From Candidatus Sumerlaeota bacterium (GTDB taxonomy: Bacteria > Sumerlaeota > Sumerlaeia > SLMS01 > JAHLLQ01), in NCBI GenBank assembly GCA_030156535.1, contig JASGMJ010000009.1:69237-133236 (forward strand): a stretch of 64,000 nt of DNA, written 5' to 3'. Below the pieces are notes generated by a model. That model was not told the origin of the DNA. It searched no databases and saw only the letters and a program-made list of their open reading frames with translations. The position numbers were made by a program, and so were the translations under genes. How positions within the stretch are numbered: the first letter of the stretch is position 1; each line of letters begins with the position of its first letter. Below are positions 17,083 to 26,614 of the stretch, one piece after another.

Positions 17083-18894
17083 ATGCCCAATGCCGTCCCC
17101 AACCTGCGCGCCTTCCTTGAGCTGCTGCGCCGCGACCGCCAACTCGTGACGGTCGATGCTCTGGTGGATCCGGATCAGGAAATCGCCGAAATCCACCGGC
17201 GGGCGATCGCCGCCAATGGCCCCGCGCTGCTCTTCACAAACGTCAAGGGGAGCCGCTATTCCGTCGTTACCAACCTGTTTGGCAGTGGCGAGCGCACCAT
17301 CCGCGCCTTTGGCAACCGTCCGTTGGCCTTCATGAAGGAACTCGCCGAGCTGGCCCACGAGGCGTTGCCGCCCAAACCCGCCACCTTCTGGAACCACCGG
17401 GGCCTGCTCGCCCAGGGGCTGAAAGTCGGCCTGAGAACCGTTCGTCAAGCTCCCGTCTGCGAGGTCTCCGAGCGCCCGAAGCTGAGCGAAGTACCGCTGC
17501 TCAAGCTCTGGCCCGAGGACGGCGGCGCCTTCATGACACTCCCACTCGTCCTGACGACCAGCCCCAACGACGGAAAGCCCAACATGGGCATGTACCGCAT
17601 CCAGCGGTTTAATGACCGCGAGACGGGCATTCACTGGCAGATCGGCAAGGGCGGCGGGTTTCACTATCACGAGGCCGAGGAACGGGGCGAGGCGTTGCCG
17701 CTGTCACTCTTTGCAGGCGGCCCGCCGGCCCTGATTCTCGGAGCCATCGCTCCTCTCCCCGAAGGCATCCCGGAACTGATGCTTGCGTCGTTGCTGCTTG
17801 GCGGACGCCTCCCCGTTCGCCGACTCAAGAACTGGCCGCACCCGATCCCGGCGGAATGCGAGTTCGCCTTCCTCGGGCACGTCCCGCCGAAGAAGCGCCG
17901 TGGCGAGGGGCCCTTTGGCGACCATTACGGCTACTACAGCCTCAAGCACCCCTACCCGGTGTTCCAGATCAAGAAGGTGTTCCACCGCAAGGATGCCATC
18001 TGGCCCGCCACCGTCGTTGGCAAGCCGCGCCAGGAGGACTTCTACATCGGCGATTTCCTCCAGGAATTCTTCAGCCCCATCTTCCCGCTCGTGATGCCGT
18101 CGATCAGCAAACTCTGGAGCTATGGCGAGACGGGCTTCCACTCGCTCGCCGCCGCCGTCGTGAAGGATCGCTATGCCCGCGAGGCGATGATGAGTGCGTT
18201 CCGCATCCTCGGCGAAGGGCAGTTGTCGCTGACCAAGTTTCTGCTGGTGACGGATACGCCGATTGATTTGTGCGATTTCAAGACGACCCTTCGCCACTTC
18301 CTTGAACGCATCCATTGGGAGACAGACCTGTTTGTGTTCTCCAATCTGTCGATGGACACGCTGGACTACACGGGCCCCGAGGTGAACAAGGGAAGCAAGG
18401 GCGTGATGCTGGCCCTGGGGCCCGCCGTGCGGCAACTCCCTGGTGAATTCAGCGGAGTTCCCGCCAACAATGACGTGCGCGATGCGCGCGTCTATTGCCC
18501 GGGCTGCCTCGTCGTCGGCGGTCCATCGTTCGATGAGGATCGCAGCTTTCCCGAGCGAATCGCCCGCGACCCGGCCTTCGCCGACTGGCCCCTGGTTGTG
18601 GTCAGCGACCGGCCGAAGTGGGCAACGGCCAGCGACATGAACTTCCTGTGGACCACCTTCACGCGCTTCGAGCCGGGTGCCGACATCCATGCCCGCGAAA
18701 AACGCATCGTGCGCAATCACATCGCCTGGTCCGGGCCACTCGTCATCGACGCACGCATCAAGCCGTGGTACCCAAAGGAAGTCTTTGCCGCGCCCGCAAT
18801 TGCCGAACGCGTCACGCAGCGCTGGCGTGAGTACTTCCCGTCGGGCAACGTTGAAATGGGCTCCAGCGACCGGGCGCATCTCGCTCCCGGTTGA
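17083..18894 (+). CDS. UbiD-family (prenylated-FMN dependent) decarboxylase
   Basis: UbiD enzymes reversibly decarboxylate aromatic or unsaturated acids using prenylated FMN. The 603-residue protein begins with LRAFLELLRRDRQLVTVD, a typical UbiD opening. It has MYRIQRFND near residue 170 and the stretch ECEFAFLGHVPP..RRGEGPFGDHYGYY, which includes the catalytic glutamate region. Start ATG 17083 is supported by GAGAGGAG nine bases upstream. At 603 residues it is longer than the ~490-residue UbiD of ubiquinone synthesis and resembles the long form common in menaquinone-type bacteria. No ubiX flavin prenyltransferase is adjacent. The substrate is unknown. Confidence 0.88.
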   Translation: MPNAVPNLRAFLELLRRDRQLVTVDALVDPDQEIAEIHRRAIAANGPALLFTNVKGSRYSVVTNLFGSGERTIRAFGNRPLAFMKELAELAHEALPPKPATFWNHRGLLAQGLKVGLRTVRQAPVCEVSERPKLSEVPLLKLWPEDGGAFMTLPLVLTTSPNDGKPNMGMYRIQRFNDRETGIHWQIGKGGGFHYHEAEERGEALPLSLFAGGPPALILGAIAPLPEGIPELMLASLLLGGRLPVRRLKNWPHPIPAECEFAFLGHVPPKKRRGEGPFGDHYGYYSLKHPYPVFQIKKVFHRKDAIWPATVVGKPRQEDFYIGDFLQEFFSPIFPLVMPSISKLWSYGETGFHSLAAAVVKDRYAREAMMSAFRILGEGQLSLTKFLLVTDTPIDLCDFKTTLRHFLERIHWETDLFVFSNLSMDTLDYTGPEVNKGSKGVMLALGPAVRQLPGEFSGVPANNDVRDARVYCPGCLVVGGPSFDEDRSFPERIARDPAFADWPLVVVSDRPKWATASDMNFLWTTFTRFEPGADIHAREKRIVRNHIAWSGPLVIDARIKPWYPKEVFAAPAIAERVTQRWREYFPSGNVEMGSSDRAHLAPG

Positions 18895-18897
18895 GCA

Positions 18898-20592
18898 CTA
18901 CCCCGTCGCCATCAACATTTCCGTGGCGAGTTCGAGCGTCTTGGTGCTGGCTGCTCCATTGAGAAGGCGTGCAACTTCAAGACGGCGTGCTTCCGCATCC
19001 ATCACCTCGACAGTCACAAGCGTGCGTCCCTTGCGCTCCGATTTGCGCACGGCAAGATGGCGCCGGGCACGCGAGGCAATCGTGGGCTGATGCGTCACGC
19101 ACAGCACTTGCCGGTGAGCGCCAAGAGCCTCCAGTGTGTCCGCCAGCCGCACGGCCGCCTCGCCGCTGATCCCCGTATCGATTTCGTCAAACACCAACAG
19201 CGGCACGCTCTCGGCCTCCGCCGCCAATGCGTGCAGAGCAAGCATCACCCGCGAGACTTCGCCCCCGGAGCCCACATCCGCAAGCGGTGCCAGTGACTCG
19301 CCCGCGTTCGCTGAAAAACGGAACTCGACACGCTCGGCCCCATCGGGAGCAATCCGGCGTCCTCCCACTTCGATTCCGTTCGCTACGGCCTCGAATGCCG
19401 CCTCGAAACGGGCACCGGGAAGAGCAAGGCTGCGGATGGCTTCCTGAATGCGGCGAGCAAACGCCTTCGCTCCCTTGCGCCTCAGCGCGGACAAGGCGTC
19501 CGCAGCATCCGCGAGCTTCTGCTCGAAGATGGCCAGATCGCGCACGAGATCATCACGCTGCCCCTCCGTTCCGCAGATCGCCTCCCGCTCGGTCCGAAGC
19601 GAATCGAGCGTTTGAAGAATACCGTCGGCGCCCGTGCCGTACTTGCGTTCCAGCCGCCTGATGGCATCGAGCCGGCTTTCGATCTCATGCAGCCGTTGCG
19701 GGTCATGTTCGAGACGGGCGGCGTAACTTTCGAGCTCGCGTGTGCTCTCCTGAAGAAGAGCGGCTGCCCCGTGAAGTTGCTCGAAGACCGGGTTGAGCGA
19801 AGAGTCGAGCGTAACAAGATGTCCGAGTTCGTGGAGCGCCTGGCCCATCAGGTCGCCCGCGCACGGGATCTCGCCGTCGGATTCGTGCAGAAGGCGCTGA
19901 AGAAGCGACACGCCCGACTGGAGCGCATCGACGTGCGCCAGCAGATCGCGTTGCTGGCGCAGCTCCGCGTCCTCGCCAGCCTCCAGCCCCAACTCCTCGA
20001 TCTCGGCGATCTGGAAATTCAGGAAGTCGAGCCGCTGGCGGGTTTCGCGGTCGTCGCGTTGAAGCCTCTCCAACTGGGCCCGCGCCTCGGTCACGGCGCG
20101 GTGTGCCGAGGCCACCGCCTGCCTGGCGGCATCCGCCCCGGCGAGAGCATCGTAGAGTTCGCGCTGACGCGCCGGGCGGAGCAGCGCGTGGCTTTCGTGC
20201 TGCCCGTGCAGTTCCGCCAGATGCTCGCCGAATTCGGCGAGCTGGCGAATCGTGGCAAGCCGTCCATTGATCCACGCCCGGCTCTTTCCTTTGGCGAGGA
20301 GTTGGCGGCGCAGGAGAAGATCGTCTTCCACCGGGCCGAAACCGTGTTCGTCCAACCAGGCGCGCAGGGCCGGATGGTGTTCGAGATCGAAAATCCCCTC
20401 GATGTCCGCCGCGCGGGCACCGGTGCGAATGGCCGAAGGCTGGGCACGCTGGCCCAGAAGCAGGGCAAGGGCGTCGAGGACAACGGACTTGCCTGCTCCC
20501 GATTCGCCCGTCAGGACGTTGAGCCCCGGGCCCAGTTCCACTTCGAGTGATTCGACAACGGCGAGATTTTGAACGCGCAGCAGGGTGAGCAT
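18898..20592 (-). CDS. recN: DNA repair protein RecN
   Basis: RecN is an SMC-like ATPase acting in double-strand break repair. The 564-residue protein has Walker A GESGAGKS at 29-36 and a long central coiled-coil-forming region. Near the end are the ABC signature SGGEVSRVMLAL and Walker B PLLVFDEIDTG, with the D-loop GEAAVRL and switch VTHQPTIA. ATG 20592 is chosen because the family starts directly with the ATPase head (MLTLLRVQNLAVVE). The stop lies three bases from the convergent UbiD gene. No LexA site was recognised upstream. Confidence 0.96.
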   Translation of the reverse strand: MLTLLRVQNLAVVESLEVELGPGLNVLTGESGAGKSVVLDALALLLGQRAQPSAIRTGARAADIEGIFDLEHHPALRAWLDEHGFGPVEDDLLLRRQLLAKGKSRAWINGRLATIRQLAEFGEHLAELHGQHESHALLRPARQRELYDALAGADAARQAVASAHRAVTEARAQLERLQRDDRETRQRLDFLNFQIAEIEELGLEAGEDAELRQQRDLLAHVDALQSGVSLLQRLLHESDGEIPCAGDLMGQALHELGHLVTLDSSLNPVFEQLHGAAALLQESTRELESYAARLEHDPQRLHEIESRLDAIRRLERKYGTGADGILQTLDSLRTEREAICGTEGQRDDLVRDLAIFEQKLADAADALSALRRKGAKAFARRIQEAIRSLALPGARFEAAFEAVANGIEVGGRRIAPDGAERVEFRFSANAGESLAPLADVGSGGEVSRVMLALHALAAEAESVPLLVFDEIDTGISGEAAVRLADTLEALGAHRQVLCVTHQPTIASRARRHLAVRKSERKGRTLVTVEVMDAEARRLEVARLLNGAASTKTLELATEMLMATG

Positions 20593-20691
20593 CGCTCGAG
20601 AGCCTCCGTGCAAGTCGGAGGCGAATATTGGGCGAAAGCCCGGTGCTCGTCAAGTGAAAGGCGAAGAAAAAGCGGAGAGGGCTTCCCCGGA

Positions 20692-21354
20692 CTAACTCCG
20701 CACGGGGCGGCCGACGCGGCGCGGCACGACGCTGCGCCCCAGCTTCTTCTCAAGGCGCTTGATGAATGCCTTGCCGCCAAGGGCATAGCCGCCGCGCGTG
20801 GCGGCTTCGATTGCTGCGATTTCCTCTTCGGGTTGCGGCTTGGCGAGTTCGCGGACCCATCGACGTTTGGCCGCCGCGTCCATCCACGCCGTGCTCAGCA
20901 GCAGGCTGCTCTTCTTTCCGGTGCGGACGCTGGCGCTGCTCCATGCATAGCTCTCGGGTTTGCGGGCCGCGCGCGTGCGGACGGGTTGGCGCTCCACGTA
21001 CTTCACCACGGAGGCCGTCAGCGACTTCTCGACCGGGCAGGAAGAAAACCGGCTCTGCCAGACGGTGCCTGCCGTGCCTCGCCTTGCGTTCAGGGCCCGG
21101 CTGAAAGCGCTGTGCGTCCGCCGCAGGGCGAGCGACAGGCTCTCTTGCTTCTTCGGGACGAGAACGAGATGAACGGCATCCTTCAGCAGAGCGTACGCAA
21201 GCACCTCGACTTCAAGGTCGGCCGCATTTTGCTCCAGCAGATTGAGGTAGAGCTGGCGGTCCGTCCGATCAGAAAAGATCGTCTCGCCTTCGGCTGACTT
21301 CTGCAGAATGTGATGGGGACATCCGGGGACAATAATGCGGGCTTCTCGTGCCAT
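20692..21354 (-). CDS. REP-associated (IS200/Y1-like) tyrosine transposase, probably degenerate
   Basis: This 220-residue protein has the framework of Y1/RAYT transposases: an N-terminal PGCPHHILQK (family PGxxYHV), a middle LAYALLKDAVHLVLVP corresponding to the HUH box, and KYVERQPVRT matching the RYIxxNPVRA box with Y119 as candidate nucleophile, followed by SYAWSS. The HUH motif is broken: A60-V61-H62 replaces H-U-H, so metal binding and strand cleavage are doubtful. The usual N of the NHxH motif is D59. I did not recognise REP palindromes around it. It is either a decayed copy or a domesticated DNA-binding protein. Confidence 0.75.
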   Translation of the reverse strand: MAREARIIVPGCPHHILQKSAEGETIFSDRTDRQLYLNLLEQNAADLEVEVLAYALLKDAVHLVLVPKKQESLSLALRRTHSAFSRALNARRGTAGTVWQSRFSSCPVEKSLTASVVKYVERQPVRTRAARKPESYAWSSASVRTGKKSSLLLSTAWMDAAAKRRWVRELAKPQPEEEIAAIEAATRGGYALGGKAFIKRLEKKLGRSVVPRRVGRPVRS

Positions 21355-21493
21355 GATTTCCTCGCAGCGATGGTCTCGCTCTTCACGTTCGGGAACGAAA
21401 CGCACTCACGACGGCACTCGCCCCTGTACACGTATGCACAGGGTAGAAGCAGCCAGCGGGCGAGACAACCAAAAGGTTCGGACGAATGCTCCG

Positions 21494-23275
21494 TCACTGA
21501 TTTTGGGAACGCGGGTTCCCGGCTGATGCCGTGCGCAGAAGCAGCACCCATTGCTCGAACAATCGTTTGTAGCCTTCGGGGCGGATTTCGAAGACTCCCT
21601 TGGGAGTTCTCAGGGTGAACGACTCGCTGGCCTCCGTCCCCGTCTTCACATCCAGTTCCTCGAACCAGTAGACGGTTTCTCCCGCTTCGTTCTGAAAATC
21701 CAGACGGGCTTTGACGATCGGTTCACCGACGAGTGCCGAGATGCTCGTCCATTCCAGCTCTTCCACGATGCCCAGGAAATCCGCCACGGCCACGTCTGCC
21801 AGCACGTTGGCTGAGGAACCCTCCTGCCGCTGGATCCAGACGCCGTTGCGCTGTTCGATGGTGAAGCCTGTGCCCGTCGTGGGGTCCGAGTAGACGATGC
21901 GCTTCACCTCACCCGTCCAGCCGTGATCGATCCGCTTGTCCTGGAGATCGGCGCGGAACGCCCGCACGAATTGCACACGCGTGGCGTCCACCTTCCAGAC
22001 CGAGCCGTCCTGAACGCGCCGCATGAAGGCACTCCCCTCGGCGGGCTCCGTGATTCCAAGCTGCAATCCGTCGATCGTGCCGTCGGCACGCATCGCGAGC
22101 ACCTGGTAGCTGACATCGCGGATGCCGAACTTCGCGCGCGCTTCCTCCGCCGTGGCAAAGTCCATCACCATCTCGCGGCCGCGCCATGCGTCCAGGGCAC
22201 CGAGGAACAACTCCAGCTTGCGCGGGTGGATCGGCACGTCTGGCGTGTCCTCGAACGTCCAGGTGCCCGACTCGTCACGCAGCAGCGTCATCCGCATCGA
22301 TCCCGACATCGTTTCGATGCGCGTGTAGCGATCCGTTGGCATCCAGAAGAAACGCTTGGTTCCCCAGTCGCTGCGCGACCGCACAAGCGGCTCGATGTAC
22401 CCGGCGCGGACGATGGCAACGCCATCGTGCAACGGGCTCTGCACGTAGAACTGATCGGCGCCGGGAATCTTCCTGCCGATCGCGAGCGTGCGAGGTTCGG
22501 CGCCCTCCTGACTCAACTCGATGGCAAGACGCGGCGTCTCCAATCCCAGTTGGGCGGCTGGCGTTGTCGGGTCGTCGGCAATGTGCACGGCGTTGGCGGT
22601 TGCCAGGGTGCGGAGAGCCGTATCAACGAGCGATTCGTTCGCCGGTTGTTCCCACTCCTTGATCCACCATTGTCCCTCGGCGCGATTCAGTGTCAGGGAC
22701 TCCTGCGGAAAGCGCAGCGCAATGCGGCTGACCCGTTCGGGCTCGATGGCGAGCAGTGACTTGTCGCGCAGGTGATCAATCGTCACGAGACCCTGATTGC
22801 GAATCCAATCGCCGACGGTGAAGACCTGCTTCTCGCCGCTCATCGTTGCATAGACGCGGCCGATGCGGTTCGCATCAGTGCCGAGAAGTAGCGTGTACTC
22901 CCCGTCGGTTCCGCGCACCGTCAGGCGGGGGAGAGGCGCGTCCAGTCCGTATTCCGCAAGGCTTTCGGGGGTGAATGGGGCGGACTTCTTCGAGGCATGA
23001 AGATTGTCGACAATGGTCTTCACCTGGGTGTCGCTGGCGCGCAGTTCACGTGGCTGCGTCATCCACCATTCCCCGTTGGGGCGGCGTTCGAGAACGAACT
23101 CGCCATCGTCATTGACGATGCGCAGGAAAGTGGCTTCGACCGAATCGAATGGAATGATCCGGGCCGTCTCCACGACGCGCGAACGCTCGGCGATCTGGCG
23201 CCCGCGGTCGTACAGGAACAGGGCGAACAGAAGGCAGGCGGCCAGAGCCGCGATGATCGGCTTGCGTGGGCTCAT
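21494..23275 (-). CDS. DUF4340 domain-containing membrane-anchored protein
   Basis: This 593-residue protein has one N-terminal hydrophobic anchor (about 7-22). The rest is a large extracytoplasmic region of repeated beta-rich DUF4340-type units. Recognisable pieces are GEWWMTQPRELRASDTQVKT, the family's typical Leu-rich TPESLAEYGLDAPLPRLTV, and YTLLLGTD. DUF4340 proteins commonly follow a Gld-like ABC permease and a GldG-like protein, exactly as here: its ATG overlaps the GldG-like stop (ATGA). It is the last gene of the four-gene operon. A periplasmic role beside the transporter is likely; the molecular activity is unknown. Confidence 0.85.
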   Translation of the reverse strand: MSPRKPIIAALAACLLFALFLYDRGRQIAERSRVVETARIIPFDSVEATFLRIVNDDGEFVLERRPNGEWWMTQPRELRASDTQVKTIVDNLHASKKSAPFTPESLAEYGLDAPLPRLTVRGTDGEYTLLLGTDANRIGRVYATMSGEKQVFTVGDWIRNQGLVTIDHLRDKSLLAIEPERVSRIALRFPQESLTLNRAEGQWWIKEWEQPANESLVDTALRTLATANAVHIADDPTTPAAQLGLETPRLAIELSQEGAEPRTLAIGRKIPGADQFYVQSPLHDGVAIVRAGYIEPLVRSRSDWGTKRFFWMPTDRYTRIETMSGSMRMTLLRDESGTWTFEDTPDVPIHPRKLELFLGALDAWRGREMVMDFATAEEARAKFGIRDVSYQVLAMRADGTIDGLQLGITEPAEGSAFMRRVQDGSVWKVDATRVQFVRAFRADLQDKRIDHGWTGEVKRIVYSDPTTGTGFTIEQRNGVWIQRQEGSSANVLADVAVADFLGIVEELEWTSISALVGEPIVKARLDFQNEAGETVYWFEELDVKTGTEASESFTLRTPKGVFEIRPEGYKRLFEQWVLLLRTASAGNPRSQNQ

Positions 23276-24846
23276 CCGGCGCGCCTCCGGGCAACGGTTA
23301 CGCTGATCCCGCCAACCAGAATGCCAAGCCCGATCAGAAGCAGCGTTCCGATCATCGCCCAGAAGCGCTGCTGCGTCATCACGAAGGAGGAAGGCGGCAG
23401 AATCTTCGGCGGAATGGCGAGCAGATCATCGCGCTGCACCAGCCAGTTCATCGTCTGGAGCGTGAGCACCAGCGGGTCCTTGGCGAGGAGAGAGTCGTTC
23501 GTCAGGAAATCGGAATCGCCGAAGACGACAACGCGTGCGGCGGCGCGGCGCGGCGCCCCGGGCGTCGGCCACGACGAAGCAACGGCAACGGGTTGCGCAT
23601 GAATCTCGGCGGAATCCTCGGGCTGCTGGGGGCGGCCCCGGCGCAGAAACGCCCCGGGATCCTCGCGCCACACACTCTGCATTGACTGAAGCAGCGTTTC
23701 CACGCGCGGCGCGTGTCCTTCGGCAAGCTCCGGCGCGGGATCCACGGGACGCGCCATGAACAGCTTGATCTGCGGGGACTCGACGCTCGTCACAATCGGA
23801 TGGGAACTGCCCCGCTCCGTCAGGATGTGGCGGAAGTCGCGCTGGCCGTACTTGTCGATCAGCACCTCGTTTGGCATCGCAATTCCCGCGTGGGCGAGCA
23901 CAGCCGCGAGGTTGGCGAGATCCTCGCCCACGAACGTGGGGTCGAGCAGGACAAGCAGCGAGCCGCCCTCGTCCAGATACTCGATCAGCATCTCGCGTTC
24001 CATGTCGAACAGATCGACCGCCGGACCCATGATCGCAATCGCGGCGGCGTCCTCCGGCACGCGGCTCGCCTGCCTCAGCACCAGTGGCTTTGCCTGCATG
24101 ATGCGCTGCTCGGTCAACTCGCGGAACACCTGAATGCTATCATCGCGCTGGGCAGACTCGTCCTTCTCGAACGGCCGCTCCTTGTGTCCCGCAAGGAAGT
24201 AAATCTGCTTCGTTCCTCCGCGGTCCACCTTCAGCAGCGCATTTGTCAGGACGCTCTCGCGATACTGATTGCGTGCCGACAACGCAAAACGTTCGCGGCG
24301 TTTCTCCACGCCGTTCTCGGAAGTCACGGCATACGTGTCGCCGGGATAGACGTAGTCGTCGAATCGCCGCGCGACGCTGATATCCGTTTCCGGATTGTAG
24401 ATTTCAAAGGAGAGCTTGTCCGTTTCGCGTTCGTACTGGGCAAAGAAGCGGCGCAGGGATTCGTGGTCGCGCGGTTCGGCAAACGTCGTCACGCGAATCG
24501 GCGTTTCGATCGAGCGCAGAAAGCCGACGGTTTGCTCCGACAGCGTGTGGATTCCGTCGCGCGTCAGGTCGATGCGCCGCGAATGATTCGCCGCCAGAAG
24601 ATAAACGAAGACCGCCGCCAAAAACACGAAGAAGCAGTACGCCAGCGACGCCACGGAATCGCGCACGGAACCACGATCCTGCCACAGCAAACCCGCCACG
24701 AGAACGCCAACACCACTCCCCCCCATCCCCAGCAGCCACGCGGGGAAATGCCCCAGCACGCTTCCCCAGATAAGCGTTCCCAGCAGCATCCCAAATCCAA
24801 GGACGGGCAGCAGGAACGCGCGAACGGTGGCGAGGCGGTTGCTCAT
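23272..24846 (-). CDS. GldG-like ABC transporter auxiliary protein
   Basis: This 524-residue protein has about three N-terminal membrane helices. A periplasmic region begins with the hallmark RIDLTRDGIHTLSEQTVGFLRS and is followed by PIRVTTFAEP. A single C-terminal helix lies near residues 500-518. This matches the GldG / ABC_transp_aux family that works with GldF and GldA. Start ATG 24846 shares its A with the upstream TGA (TGATG), which implies translational coupling; an ATG four codons earlier is less likely. Known Gld proteins were first linked to Bacteroidetes gliding, but homologues occur widely without gliding, so gliding should not be assumed. Confidence 0.87.
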   Translation of the reverse strand: MSNRLATVRAFLLPVLGFGMLLGTLIWGSVLGHFPAWLLGMGGSGVGVLVAGLLWQDRGSVRDSVASLAYCFFVFLAAVFVYLLAANHSRRIDLTRDGIHTLSEQTVGFLRSIETPIRVTTFAEPRDHESLRRFFAQYERETDKLSFEIYNPETDISVARRFDDYVYPGDTYAVTSENGVEKRRERFALSARNQYRESVLTNALLKVDRGGTKQIYFLAGHKERPFEKDESAQRDDSIQVFRELTEQRIMQAKPLVLRQASRVPEDAAAIAIMGPAVDLFDMEREMLIEYLDEGGSLLVLLDPTFVGEDLANLAAVLAHAGIAMPNEVLIDKYGQRDFRHILTERGSSHPIVTSVESPQIKLFMARPVDPAPELAEGHAPRVETLLQSMQSVWREDPGAFLRRGRPQQPEDSAEIHAQPVAVASSWPTPGAPRRAAARVVVFGDSDFLTNDSLLAKDPLVLTLQTMNWLVQRDDLLAIPPKILPPSSFVMTQQRFWAMIGTLLLIGLGILVGGISVTVARRRAG

Positions 24847-25619
24847 CAACTTCTCCACCTCAGTGATTCAATCTGGCGGACGGCGAAGAAAAGAAAGACG
24901 AAGGAGAAGACCACGAAGTAAGCCGCGTCAACGAGCGCCACGTTGCCTTCGAGAAAGCCCTTCACATGCGCCATCAGCGTCAGGTGTTCCGACAGCCGCA
25001 GGAGTCCCTCGATTCCGAATGCGTCCGCCACACCCGCAAAAATCAGCATCACGAACAGCGCCACATACGTCAACACCGCCGCGATCACCTGCGAATCCGT
25101 CAGACTCGAAAAAAACATCCCCAGTGCCACATAGCCACACGATGCCAAGGCAAGCGCCACATAGCACGAGCCAATCACCGGCCACTGCGGATCGCTCAGG
25201 TACTCGGTCATCAGCGGGAAGACGAGCGTCACGCCCAGGTAGACGAGCATCGCGCCCGCATTGGCGATGAACTTGCCCGCGACGATGGCCCACTCGCTGG
25301 CCGGCGTCGTTTGCAGCAGCGCGAGCGAATTCTGCCGCCGCTCCTCCGCGAACGCCCGCATCGTCAGCATCGGAACCTGCACCATCAGGAAGAAGTGCAG
25401 AATGTAAAACAAGTCGTGAATCACGGCGATCGTCACGTCCGCCTTGATGTTGTTCTCTTCGCGCAGCGTTGGATCGCTGAAGCCGATGATGAGGCTGATG
25501 TAGACAAGTGCGGCTGCGAGAAAGAAAACGCCCGTGAGCACCCAGAACATCGGGGTCCCCAGAAGAAGGCGGAACTCGCGCCAGGCAATCAGCCGTGTAT
25601 GGCGAAGGAAGGATTTCAC
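24846..25619 (-). CDS. ABC-2 type transporter permease (GldF-like)
   Basis: This integral membrane subunit has 257 residues with about six hydrophobic segments. After a short cytoplasmic N-terminus (IAWREFRLLLGTPMFWVLTG), the second segment is followed by a conserved MRAFAEERRQNSLALLQTTP, the family's coupling-helix-like motif facing the ATPase. The start overlaps the ATPase stop as ATGA, and the stop overlaps the GldG-like start. It pairs with the ATPase upstream and the auxiliary proteins downstream. The substrate is unknown. Confidence 0.9.
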   Translation of the reverse strand: MKSFLRHTRLIAWREFRLLLGTPMFWVLTGVFFLAAALVYISLIIGFSDPTLREENNIKADVTIAVIHDLFYILHFFLMVQVPMLTMRAFAEERRQNSLALLQTTPASEWAIVAGKFIANAGAMLVYLGVTLVFPLMTEYLSDPQWPVIGSCYVALALASCGYVALGMFFSSLTDSQVIAAVLTYVALFVMLIFAGVADAFGIEGLLRLSEHLTLMAHVKGFLEGNVALVDAAYFVVFSFVFLFFAVRQIESLRWRS

Positions 25620-26569
25620 GCCGGTCGCTCCACTCCGGACGCCGTCGCGTGCAGGAAGATGTCCTCCAGCGTCGCGCGGTCCTCGGTCAGCTCGATCAGC
25701 TCCCAGCCCTCTTCGACGATTCGGCGGGCAATGGCGGCGCGCTTGTCCTCCGTCCCCGATTCCACGGCCACCGCCACGCGCAGCATCGCGTCCACGGTGC
25801 TGACTTCGATGGCCTCTGGCGGGAAACCACCCGCGCTCGCGACGGCGGAGCGGACGCCGTTCTCTTCCCCTCCGCGCACGCGCAGCACCAGGCGCCGTCC
25901 GCGCACACGATCGCCAATCGTTTCAACGGGGCCCTCGGCAACAAGACGCCCGTCCTTGATAATCACCACACAAGAGCACGTCATCGAAACGTTCGACAGA
26001 ATATGCGTGGACAGAATCACCGTCCGTTCGCCTCGCATCGAACGGATCAGCTCGCAAACCTCGGCAATCTGCTTGGGGTCGAGTCCCACGGTTGGCTCGT
26101 CGAGCACCAGCAGGGCCGGATCGCCCAGCAGCGCCTGCGCAATCCCCACGCGCTGGCGGTTGCCCTTCGAGAGGTTGCCGATCAGCCGCCGCCGCACACC
26201 CAGCAGATTCGTCTCGTCCAGCACACGGTCGATCTCGCGCTTCATGTGCGTGGCGGGCAGGTCCTTCAGCCCGGCCATCATCTTCAGATACTCTTCGACG
26301 CGCATCTCGGGGTAGACGGGCGAGTCTTCGGGCAGATAGCCGAGCAGGCGCCGGATTTTCAGGTGCTCCGTTGCGACATCGAATCCCGCAACGCGTGCCG
26401 ACCCCGAAGTCGCCCGCGTCTGTCCCGTCAGGATGCGCATGGCCGTGGTCTTGCCCGCCCCATTGGGACCGAGCAGGCCAAGGACCTCCCCCTCAGGCAC
26501 GCTGAACGTCAGCCCGTCGAGAGAGCGCGTTGCCCCATAGAATTTTGAGAGATTACGGACGTCGATCAT
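25616..26569 (-). CDS. ABC transporter ATP-binding protein (GldA-like)
   Basis: This is the cytoplasmic ATPase of the operon, 317 residues. Walker A GPNGAGKT is at 34-41. The ABC signature is LSKGNRQRVG, a common LSGGQ variant in the GldA/drug-export class. Walker B LLVLDEPTVGLD and switch STHILSN are intact. A ~90-residue C-terminal tail follows the nucleotide-binding domain. ATG 26569 is preferred over one eleven codons upstream because it begins MIDVRNLSKFYG, at the domain edge. It heads a four-gene unit whose junctions all overlap by 1-4 bases. Confidence 0.92.
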   Translation of the reverse strand: MIDVRNLSKFYGATRSLDGLTFSVPEGEVLGLLGPNGAGKTTAMRILTGQTRATSGSARVAGFDVATEHLKIRRLLGYLPEDSPVYPEMRVEEYLKMMAGLKDLPATHMKREIDRVLDETNLLGVRRRLIGNLSKGNRQRVGIAQALLGDPALLVLDEPTVGLDPKQIAEVCELIRSMRGERTVILSTHILSNVSMTCSCVVIIKDGRLVAEGPVETIGDRVRGRRLVLRVRGGEENGVRSAVASAGGFPPEAIEVSTVDAMLRVAVAVESGTEDKRAAIARRIVEEGWELIELTEDRATLEDIFLHATASGVERPA

Positions 26570-26614
26570 GGGTTCCGATTGCCGGGCCGCAATGTGGGAC
26601 AAGCGCGGCCGGGG

